A stretch of DNA of 7,468 nucleotides from Candidatus Helarchaeota archaeon (GTDB lineage Archaea; Asgardarchaeota; Lokiarchaeia; Helarchaeales; HEL-GB-A), in contig JABXJU010000212.1 of NCBI GenBank assembly GCA_013375405.1, positions 1 through 7,468 on the forward strand, given 5' to 3'. The notes under the pieces are model-generated. The model was not told the origin of the DNA. It saw nothing but the letters and a program-made list of their open reading frames with translations, and made no database searches. This document shows, piece by piece, positions 1-5,012 of the stretch. The stretch's first letter is position 1. Every line of letters begins with the position of its first letter. The translations under genes were made by a program, and so were the position numbers.

Positions 1-763
1 CGCCGGTTAAAAGAACGTGAGGCTTTTCTGTGTGTGCCAATGCACGTTCTGTTACTTCAGTTAACATGGAAAATGCTATCTCTTGGATGCTTAAACACAT
101 ATCTTCTAACCGGTTTCCTTCCTTAAATTTATTAATGCTAGCCGTCAAGAGTCCTGAAAAGGACAAATCCATTCCCTTCACAATATATGGCAATTCAATG
201 AAATTTTTTCCCTCTTTTGCCAATTTTTCAATTTTGGGGCCACCAGGGTGAGACAGGCCTGCTTCTCTCCCAAATACATCCAACAAGTTTCCTATTGAAA
301 TATCAAGAGTTTCCCCAAACACTCTGTATCGTCCTTCGTCAAAAGCACAGATTAATGTATTGCCTCCAGAAACATATAGCGTCAGCACTTTATTTAGTTT
401 AAGATTGAACAATACACGTCCAATTTCGACATGGGCAATGCAATGATTCACTCCAAATAAGGGAATATTCAGGCGTTGGGAAAGATAGCGACTAATAATA
501 GCTCCGATTCGGAGACAAGGACCAAGTCCTGGACCTTGGGAGAAAGAAATTATATTAACATCGTGTATCTTAAGTTTAGCAGTTCTTAATGCATCTTTAA
601 TAACAGTTTGTGCGTAGTTTGAGTGATGTTCTGCTGCTTCACGTGGATGAATCCCACCTTTTGGAGGAATGAAGACTTTTTTTACATTGGCTAAGACATT
701 TTCATTCGAAAGAATACCTACTCCAAATGTATGAGCAGTAGATTCTATCCCAAGGCAGATCAA
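1..763 (-). CDS. kae1: Kae1/OSGEP-type tRNA threonylcarbamoyltransferase, C-terminus cut by window edge
   Basis: Kae1 is the catalytic subunit of the KEOPS complex. It transfers threonylcarbamoyl to A37 of ANN-decoding tRNAs (t6A). I translated 254 codons from the minus strand. The N-terminus ICLGIESTAHTFGVGI is the family signature. The metal-binding HxxxH lies at H107 and H111 (NHCIAHVEIGR), and the ASKHA-fold glycine motif YVSGGNT is at 130-136. The frame reaches the window edge at LLTG, the start of the usual TGGVAAN motif, so roughly the last quarter is outside. The only plausible start is TTG at 763: the in-frame stop TAG lies five codons upstream (776-778) and no ATG or GTG falls between. 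A weak AGGGA site sits 9 bases before the TTG. It follows the radical SAM gene in the same direction with a 78-base gap. Whether a Bud32 kinase is fused at the C-terminus cannot be seen. Confidence 0.95.
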   Translation of the reverse strand, partial: MICLGIESTAHTFGVGILSNENVLANVKKVFIPPKGGIHPREAAEHHSNYAQTVIKDALRTAKLKIHDVNIISFSQGPGLGPCLRIGAIISRYLSQRLNIPLFGVNHCIAHVEIGRVLFNLKLNKVLTLYVSGGNTLICAFDEGRYRVFGETLDISIGNLLDVFGREAGLSHPGGPKIEKLAKEGKNFIELPYIVKGMDLSFSGLLTASINKFKEGNRLEDMCLSIQEIAFSMLTEVTERALAHTEKPHVLLTG

Positions 764-813
764 ATTTCGGATTCCCTATATTAGTTGAATTAATTATACT
801 GTTTTTATCACAA

Positions 814-827
814 AAATTAAACTTTTC
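814..827 (-). promoter_or_regulatory. possible BRE/TATA element for kae1
   Basis: On the minus strand this reads GAAAAGTTTAATTT, a purine-rich BRE-like stretch followed by a TATA-like T/A run. It lies about 50-60 bases before the TTG of kae1, which would give a leader of about 30 bases. The whole 78-base gap is AT-rich, so chance matches are likely. Read-through from the radical SAM gene is an equally good explanation. Confidence 0.3.
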
Positions 828-841
828 TTGTAGAACACCTT

Positions 842-2302
842 TTAAAATTCTTTACGTATAGCCTTTATTCGTATGTAAGATTTAAGTATTGAGAGGAGTC
901 GGGGGAGACTCAAAAAGAAAGATAGGCCTCGAGCCCTGTAGACTCGTTGTCCAAAAGATCCCAGTTTATGGATATATTTAAGTTCTCGAAACGAATAATA
1001 AAGAATTTTATGCATTTGTTTGGGAGTTAATGCATGGGTTCGGATAACGGGATCAAATACCGTATATTTAGACCAATCTTTAGTGATGAGGAGACCTTGT
1101 TCTTCGAATTCCTTTAAAGTATCACTGCCGGGAAAGGGTGTTAATAAGACATAGCTTATGATATCAATATCAATGGTTTTCATAAATTGTATTTCTTTTT
1201 TCAATTCATCTTCAGTCTCGTTTAAATCTAGTCCAATTATCAAATTTCCAATAACAATCATATCATTTTTGTGTAAAATTTTAATTCCTTCAATAACTTT
1301 ATTAAAAGTAAATCCTTTTCTTACATCTTTTAACTTCTTTTCACTAACTCCTTCAATACCAATAAAAACTATCCAAAAACCTGCTGCTGCCATTTTTTCT
1401 ACCATTCTGGGTGATTTAACCACCGAATCTACCCTTATTTGAGCAAAAAATTTAAAATCGTTAATTTCATTTGTTTTTTTACATTCAATTATTCTTTCAC
1501 AAAGGTGTTCAATTCGCTTTGTATTGGCAGTTAAATTGTCATCCACGAAGAAAATATCGGTAATTTTTCGATTTTGTGAGATCATTTTTAATTCTGTGAT
1601 GATCTTCTCAACAGGGCGGGGTCGCCATAAGCCTTTATTAAATTTATGGGTCGTGCAAAATTTACATGAGTAGGGACAGCCCCTAGAAGTTTCAACTGTT
1701 TCTAACCTTACAGTCATCATACTATATTTATTACTTTTAGTGAGATGTCTCGCAGGAAATCTAATATTAGCAAAATCTTTAATCATAGGATGATCTGGAT
1801 TATGAATATTTTTTCCATTAGATCTATAGGAGATACCCTTAACATTTTCAGGACTCCCCTCAATAATTAATTCTCGAAAAGGGAGTTCGCCTTCGCCTCT
1901 AACAAGTAAATCAACCTCTTTCAGTTTTAATGTGTCATCTGGTTCCCATGATGGATGCCGCCCTCCAAATACAACAATACAATTCGGATTAACTTCTTTT
2001 ACTATTTTCGCATAATCATTGCATGCGTTTATAGCTGCAGAAACAAAGACTGAAATTCCTACGAGATCTGGATTAAATTTCTTAATTTTTTTCTTAAGTT
2101 TTTTATAACTAAGATTCTTTACCTTCGCATCCAGAATTGCCACTTCAATATCTAAATCCTCCAAATAGGCAGCTATATAAGTCAGATTTATTGGTGGAAA
2201 ATTTAAATTGTAATATTCCCAGCCCATTGTTTCATAATTTGGTTTGATCAATAAAATGCGTTTCCATCGATAATTATGATTTGGAGGGGCTTCAACTTCC
2301 AT
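842..2302 (-). CDS. B12-binding-domain radical SAM protein, function unknown
   Basis: This 486-residue protein has an N-terminal cobalamin-binding-like Rossmann domain (about 14-150) followed by a radical SAM domain (about 200-400). The iron-sulfur motif CxxxCxxC is at C209, C213 and C216 (SRGCPYSCKFC). DDN at 254-256 and FIGIEG at 313-318 are typical of the class that includes BchE, HpnP and the GDGT ring synthases GrsA/GrsB. The cobalamin domain keeps the GG motif (113-114) but lacks the DxHxxG histidine: the corresponding stretch reads LDAKVKN, with K60 where His would be. That substitution occurs in other members of this class. The tail (about 430-486) is basic and partly hydrophobic, which may indicate membrane association. 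The ATG at 2302 is backed by a strong AAGGAG site at 2314-2319. Members methylate, cyclise or couple unreactive carbons. The substrate here cannot be assigned, and a lipid role would be only a guess. Confidence 0.85.
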   Translation of the reverse strand: MEVEAPPNHNYRWKRILLIKPNYETMGWEYYNLNFPPINLTYIAAYLEDLDIEVAILDAKVKNLSYKKLKKKIKKFNPDLVGISVFVSAAINACNDYAKIVKEVNPNCIVVFGGRHPSWEPDDTLKLKEVDLLVRGEGELPFRELIIEGSPENVKGISYRSNGKNIHNPDHPMIKDFANIRFPARHLTKSNKYSMMTVRLETVETSRGCPYSCKFCTTHKFNKGLWRPRPVEKIITELKMISQNRKITDIFFVDDNLTANTKRIEHLCERIIECKKTNEINDFKFFAQIRVDSVVKSPRMVEKMAAAGFWIVFIGIEGVSEKKLKDVRKGFTFNKVIEGIKILHKNDMIVIGNLIIGLDLNETEDELKKEIQFMKTIDIDIISYVLLTPFPGSDTLKEFEEQGLLITKDWSKYTVFDPVIRTHALTPKQMHKILYYSFRELKYIHKLGSFGQRVYRARGLSFFLSLPRLLSILKSYIRIKAIRKEF

Positions 2303-2325
2303 CTCTCGTGTTTCTCCTTGCTACA

Positions 2326-2350
2326 ATTAGTTTTATATTTTATTTTTTAA
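2326..2350 (-). promoter_or_regulatory. TATA-containing AT element upstream of the radical SAM gene
   Basis: The minus strand carries TATAAAA at 2331-2337, preceded by an A-rich BRE-like stretch. The first 16 bases (2326-2341) are identical to an element upstream of rpo7 at 4968-4983, which supports a functional promoter. A start site about 27 bases downstream of the box centre would fall near 2307. That would exclude the AAGGAG site at 2314-2319 from the mRNA, so either the true start is further upstream or the transcript is nearly leaderless. Confidence 0.45.
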
Positions 2351-2440
2351 TTTTGTTAGATACTCTTAAAGCAATTAAGTCAATTTCATTTAAGTTTTTT
2401 AAATTTCCCATTCAGTAAATTCGGATAATTAATGCCATTA

Positions 2441-2450
2441 GTTTTTAATA
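2441..2450 (+). promoter_or_regulatory. possible TATA box for the glutaredoxin-like gene
   Basis: GTTTTTAATA is centred about 28 bases before the ATG at 2474, the spacing expected for a leaderless archaeal transcript. No Shine-Dalgarno site lies at a usable distance (GAGG at 2451-2454 is 19 bases away), which fits leaderless translation. A second T/A run at 2389-2407 is an alternative. The region is AT-rich, so the assignment is weak. Confidence 0.3.
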
Positions 2451-2473
2451 GAGGATTTTCCTTACTGTCCATT

Positions 2474-2770
2474 ATGGCGAAATTTAAGATTATTACAAGA
2501 AAAGATTGTCCCTTCTGCAAGAAACTTAAGGATTGGCTTGCTGATAAAAAAGTGGATTATACCGAAGTCGATTATCTTGACCCCAACGTGGATCAACTCA
2601 CAAAAGATGACGACAGCTTCACAGCCCGCTTCTGCGATATGTCCGCATGCGTGGATTCGACACCTATAATTATCAAAGATGAAAAAGAGTACATTTACGG
2701 TGAGATCTGGGATTTGCAAACTGGGGAAATACGAGAAGAAAAAGCAACGAGAATATTTGGAATAGCCTAA
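2474..2770 (+). CDS. glutaredoxin-like thiol redox protein
   Basis: This 98-residue protein with a glutaredoxin/thioredoxin fold is the only plus-strand gene in the window. It opens with beta strand KFKIITR, then the redox motif CPFC at C12-C15 at the head of helix 1. The cis-proline loop STPII has P64. Two further cysteines, C54 and C59 (FCDMSACV), lie just before the cis-proline and could form a second disulfide or bind metal. Such proteins reduce disulfides or donate electrons, for example to ribonucleotide reductase; the partner here is unknown. The frame is open back to an ATG at 2432, but the extra 14 residues (MPLVFNRGFSLLSI) do not belong to the fold, so the ATG at 2474 is preferred. 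The middle of the gene (about 2580-2665) is rich in C- and G-ending codons, unlike its neighbours, which hints at transfer. It diverges from the radical SAM gene and converges on rps27ae. Confidence 0.85.
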   Translation: MAKFKIITRKDCPFCKKLKDWLADKKVDYTEVDYLDPNVDQLTKDDDSFTARFCDMSACVDSTPIIIKDEKEYIYGEIWDLQTGEIREEKATRIFGIA

Positions 2771-2796
2771 TTTTCCAATTTATTATTTTAAAGAGT
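2771..2796. other. 26-base convergent gap between the glutaredoxin-like gene and rps27ae
   Basis: Two stop codons face each other across an almost purely A/T stretch. T-rich runs occur on both strands (for example TTTATTATTTTA on plus). These could act as the U-tract terminators that archaeal RNA polymerase uses, in both directions. No hairpin is evident. This is the likely left end of the long minus-strand operon. Confidence 0.3.
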
Positions 2797-3033
2797 TTAT
2801 ACTTGACTTCTTGTCTTTTTCCCTTTTGCAGGTGCTTTACCTTCTGCGGCTGTAGAAGTACCTTTAGCTTTCTTAGGTGTTTTCTTTTTAAATTCAGTAT
2901 AGCCGCAATGGCCGCATGTGAGGCGATCATAATTTTGTGCCATAAAATATCCAGGACCACATCGAGGACAATTTGGATTCAATCGAATCAATTTTCCTTC
3001 GCTAGTAATTTTATAATATTTATGCATGCTCAT
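2797..3033 (-). CDS. rps27ae: small ribosomal subunit protein S27ae (eS31)
   Basis: This is a 78-residue zinc-ribbon protein of the 30S subunit, orthologous to the ribosomal half of the eukaryotic ubiquitin-S27a fusion. The zinc ligands are C22 and C25 (NCPRCGPGYFMA) and C40 and C43 (CGHCGYTEF). Residues 49-78 form a Lys/Ala/Gly-rich tail, longer than the compact archaeal form. No ubiquitin domain is attached. The first of two in-frame ATGs (3033, 3027) is chosen because AGGG lies 9 bases before it. The gene begins 16 bases after the stop of rps24e, the usual archaeal pairing, so translation is probably coupled. In many archaea kae1 comes next; here two unrelated genes intervene. Confidence 0.96.
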   Translation of the reverse strand: MSMHKYYKITSEGKLIRLNPNCPRCGPGYFMAQNYDRLTCGHCGYTEFKKKTPKKAKGTSTAAEGKAPAKGKKTRSQV

Positions 3034-3049
3034 TCATTTCAGCCCTTAC

Positions 3050-3355
3050 TTACTTCTCTTTCTTTTTTTCTTTTGGTTGATTTCGCTTTAACATATATTT
3101 TGGTTCAATTTGTTGTACCTTTTCTATAGAATCATAAATTTTGGCAAATCCAATGGTATATTCCTGTCCATATTTTTGTGTTAATTTGGAAATAATAATT
3201 CTATTGGGATCTACATTGAATTGAGCCGCGAGTTTGCTTTTCACTTCTGCTCTTGTTGGAGTTGGTTGTTTTTGATGTAAAAGCTTGAAATCTATCTGTT
3301 TTCGACTCAGTAATGGATTATCGAACTCATTTGTGATTATTAATTTTAATGACAT
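3050..3355 (-). CDS. rps24e: small ribosomal subunit protein S24e
   Basis: This 30S protein is 101 residues from the ATG at 3355. The family pattern is clear: the opening strand LKLIITNEFDNPLLSRKQIDF, then PTPTRAEVKSKLAAQFNVDPNRIII, then the GFAKIYDS region. The C-terminus ends in a charged KEKKKEK tail. A GTG four codons upstream (3367) is also open and preceded by GAAGAAA. The ATG is preferred because MSLKL matches the usual family N-terminus and the extra residues would only be M-K-K-K. The gene sits 48 bases after the DUF359 gene and 16 bases before rps27ae, as one transcription unit. Confidence 0.95.
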   Translation of the reverse strand: MSLKLIITNEFDNPLLSRKQIDFKLLHQKQPTPTRAEVKSKLAAQFNVDPNRIIISKLTQKYGQEYTIGFAKIYDSIEKVQQIEPKYMLKRNQPKEKKKEK

Positions 3356-3403
3356 CTTTTTTTTCACGTAAATTTCTTCATATTCAATAATTATAATTAT
3401 TTT

Positions 3404-3964
3404 TTAAATTTTATCAACAATTTCCATCGCATTAAGGTATTCTTCAAATTCAGTATATTTATCCTTAGTAACAGTTATCATCACTAATCCAGTAGTCATA
3501 TTGAAAGAAGGAATGGAAGGTTGACCGTAAAAAACAATGCTCTTTAATGGAGCTAGAAGGACGCAAGGGAGAGTTAAAAGATCCTCTTCACCTTTTACGA
3601 AAATTTCCGTGCGAATTCGAGATTTATATGCTTTTTTTATATTATCCCACACCTCAGGAACCAGATATCCTTGGGGATTTTCTACTTCTAGGGAAATATC
3701 TGCAGGGACATCGACAACTTCATTACTGGTTCTTAAGGTTTTTCCATCAATTATGGAAACATCGAGTTTTACATTTCTTTGTAATAAACTTCGGACACAA
3801 ACGTCTCCTACAGCAACAATTAATGGTGGTTTTTTTCCATCTAGAAGTTTCACAGCTTTTTTGGTCGTTTCTTTTTCAGTCCCTTCGATCAGGAGCCCCA
3901 ATGGTTTTTTTAATATGATTCGAAGTTCTTCAGTTAATCGTAAGATGTGTTTCCGCTTTTCCAT
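3404..3964 (-). CDS. GTP-dependent dephospho-CoA kinase (DUF359 family)
   Basis: This 186-residue protein belongs to the archaeal family shown in Thermococcus to phosphorylate dephospho-CoA with GTP, the last step of coenzyme A synthesis. It is unrelated to bacterial CoaE. The family motifs appear in order: PLGLLIEG (21-28), VGDVCVRSLL (52-61), SIIDGKTLR (70-78), ENPQG (95-99), VKGEEDLLTLP (123-133) and FYGQP (145-149). The length is normal and the enzyme should be cytosolic. The ATG at 3964 follows the spt4 stop codon with no intervening base. An AAGGTT site inside the last codons of spt4 would serve as its ribosome binding site, so the two genes are almost certainly translationally coupled. 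It is a metabolic gene lodged between transcription and ribosomal genes, a placement seen in other archaea. Confidence 0.92.
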   Translation of the reverse strand: MEKRKHILRLTEELRIILKKPLGLLIEGTEKETTKKAVKLLDGKKPPLIVAVGDVCVRSLLQRNVKLDVSIIDGKTLRTSNEVVDVPADISLEVENPQGYLVPEVWDNIKKAYKSRIRTEIFVKGEEDLLTLPCVLLAPLKSIVFYGQPSIPSFNMTTGLVMITVTKDKYTEFEEYLNAMEIVDKI

Positions 3965-4153
3965 CTATCTAACCTTAAGGGCATATTTTCCAGATTCATG
4001 GATTTTCAATTTATCTGCAATTTTGGATCCTTCAGGATTGACGATAATAACCAATCCAGAGTGATCAGGGGAAAGTGTAGGGGTTTTACACGAGGAACAA
4101 AGCTGTTTTTCTGATTCCAAGCGATGACACGTTCTACAAGCTTTATCGCGAAT
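3965..4153 (-). CDS. spt4: transcription elongation factor Spt4 (RNA polymerase subunit E''), apparent ATT start
   Basis: Spt4 is a 62-residue zinc protein that partners Spt5 on the RNA polymerase clamp to promote processive elongation. The translation is clear: KACRTCHRL, CSSCKTP, then SGLVIIVNPEGSKIADKLKI and the terminal GKYALKVR typical of archaeal Spt4. The zinc ligands are C6, C9, C19 and C22. No ATG, GTG or TTG lies between the upstream in-frame stop (TGA at 4163-4165) and the first cysteine pair. The first canonical codon is a TTG at residue 12, which would delete C6 and C9. The best start is ATT at 4153, seven bases after GAGG (4161-4164). It gives M-R-D-K-A-C, closely resembling the M-x-x-K-A-C opening of thermococcal homologues. 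The gene lies 41 bases after rpo7. A sequencing error at the start codon is possible. Confidence 0.9.
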   Translation of the reverse strand: MRDKACRTCHRLESEKQLCSSCKTPTLSPDHSGLVIIVNPEGSKIADKLKIHESGKYALKVR

Positions 4154-4194
4154 ATTAATTCCTCACTAATTTTTTTGAAAACTTTTAAAACTAC

Positions 4195-4848
4195 TTATCT
4201 TCTTCTTTTCTTTTTAGCTCTTTTGGGTTTTCCTTTTAATTCTGCCTTCTTCTTTTCTTCTTCTTTTTCCTTCTCATATTTTTCGGGATGAAGATTCCGA
4301 TCAATTTCTTCCGCGATCCAGTCAATTTTACCCAGAAAGGGCTGTCGCATGGTAAGCCCAAGCTTTCCTGAGCGACTTCCGCCAGTTCCAATTGAGACTG
4401 CAACAATTCGAGATCGAACACGATCACTCGCAACTAGAAGTTTACCGGTTTCTTTACCTAATAAAGAAGCATTTTTAGCATTGTAGGTGATGAAGTCGTC
4501 AGTTACTTGAGAGACGTGGCAAAGTCCATCCAAAGGACCGAGACGGATGAAAACCCCAAAATCTACGACCTCGACCACTTCACCCTCTACAAGTTCATAT
4601 AAATCAGGCTTAAAAACAAGAATCTTGAACGTGATATTATGAAACGCGGCACCATCGCCGGGAAGGAGTTTACCAATGCCGATATCTATTATTTCAATCA
4701 CAGTAATAATATAGCCTAAATCACCTGTGATCTTATCCTCGTATTCTTTTCTAACCATATCTAATGCCACACTCTCTAAGTCTTCGCGCGGGGCAAATCG
4801 ATGCGGTGGAATACGCACAATATCACGGACTGTAATAATTTTAAACAC
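4195..4848 (-). CDS. rpo7: DNA-directed RNA polymerase subunit Rpo7 (RpoE')
   Basis: Rpo7, with Rpo4, forms the stalk of archaeal RNA polymerase. It binds nascent RNA and aids open-complex formation and termination; the eukaryotic counterpart is Rpb7. The N-terminal domain begins FKIITVRDIVRIPPHRF, and the S1 domain (about 84-170) carries GEVVEVVDFGVFIRLGPLDGLCHVSQ. At 217 residues it exceeds the usual length of about 180-195. The excess is a charged tail (about 188-217), first Glu/Lys, then almost pure Lys/Arg. The start is GTG at 4848: FKIITVRD matches the family N-terminus, and an AGG-containing stretch lies upstream (AAGGCAGG at about 4856-4863). The gene is followed by spt4, the normal archaeal order. 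Its 164-base upstream gap holds a structured repeat described separately. Confidence 0.95.
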   Translation of the reverse strand: MFKIITVRDIVRIPPHRFAPREDLESVALDMVRKEYEDKITGDLGYIITVIEIIDIGIGKLLPGDGAAFHNITFKILVFKPDLYELVEGEVVEVVDFGVFIRLGPLDGLCHVSQVTDDFITYNAKNASLLGKETGKLLVASDRVRSRIVAVSIGTGGSRSGKLGLTMRQPFLGKIDWIAEEIDRNLHPEKYEKEKEEEKKKAELKGKPKRAKKKRRR

Positions 4849-4871
4849 TCTAAAACCTGCCTTAGTCTCTC

Positions 4872-4879
4872 AAAAAAAA
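4872..4879 (-). terminator. U8 tract in the presumed rpo7 leader
   Basis: The minus strand reads eight consecutive T here, 24 bases before the GTG of rpo7 and about 25 bases after the hairpin at 4905-4932. U-runs are the core of archaeal intrinsic termination. It could end PIN-gene transcripts or cause premature termination in the rpo7 leader. The perfect palindrome TTACGTAA (4882-4889) lies just before it. No functional evidence is visible. Confidence 0.35.
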
Positions 4880-4892
4880 TCTTACGTAATTC

Positions 4893-4939
4893 AGTTTTTG
4901 GAAACAAAAACTATTGTTTCCAATAGTTTTTGGAAACAA
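4893..4939. repeat. direct and inverted repeat cluster with GNRA-loop hairpin
   Basis: A 15-base direct repeat, AGTTTTTGGAAACAA, occurs at 4893-4907 and exactly again at 4925-4939. Between them lies the inverted copy TTGTTTCCAA (4914-4923) of the shared core TTGGAAACAA (4898-4907 and 4930-4939). The middle copy can therefore pair perfectly over 10 bp with either flank. A third, stronger fold spans 4905-4932: 12-bp perfect arms (4905-4916 with 4921-4932) around four bases. On the minus strand, the coding direction of rpo7, the loop reads GAAA, a stable GNRA tetraloop closed by G-C. The cluster lies 45-92 bases before the rpo7 GTG, downstream of the likely TATA box. It could be an RNA control element, a terminator for the PIN gene, or an operator. 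Confidence 0.85.
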
Positions 4940-4967
4940 TTTTGGATTTGTTAGAATAAAACACATT

Positions 4968-4992
4968 ATTAGTTTTATATTTTTATTTTTAA
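4968..4992 (-). promoter_or_regulatory. probable promoter of the rpo7 operon
   Basis: The minus strand carries TATAAAA (4973-4979) behind an A-rich BRE-like run. Sixteen bases (4968-4983) are identical to the element upstream of the radical SAM gene, and the similarity continues with a one-base shift. A start site about 27 bases downstream would fall near 4949. That would place the whole repeat cluster and the U8 tract in a leader of about 100 bases. Confidence 0.5.
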
Positions 4993-5012
4993 TTTGTGGT
5001 GAATTGAAGAAT

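Noticed and set aside
30..402. Two overlapping plus-strand open frames at the left edge
   Set aside because: Both are antisense to kae1, whose translation is continuous and shows all the family motifs through this region.
1158..1442. Plus-strand open frame of 94 codons inside the radical SAM gene
   Set aside because: It is a low-complexity Ser/Phe/Ile/Pro translation lying wholly antisense to the radical SAM domain; no motif supports it.
2432..2473. Upstream ATG for the glutaredoxin-like gene
   Set aside because: The added 14 residues are not part of the fold, while the ATG at 2474 sits right before the first beta strand and at a suitable distance from a TATA-like run.
2797..3049. Ubiquitin fusion to S27ae, as in eukaryotes
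   Set aside because: The stop of rps24e lies 16 bases upstream and no ubiquitin-like sequence is present.
3356..3367. GTG start for rps24e
   Set aside because: It is open and possible, but adds only M-K-K-K before the normal family N-terminus, so the ATG at 3355 is preferred.
3537..4064. Long plus-strand open frame (175 codons) antisense to the DUF359 kinase and spt4
   Set aside because: It overlaps two well-supported minus-strand genes along its whole length, shows no recognisable fold or motif, and is explained by the codon bias of the genes opposite.
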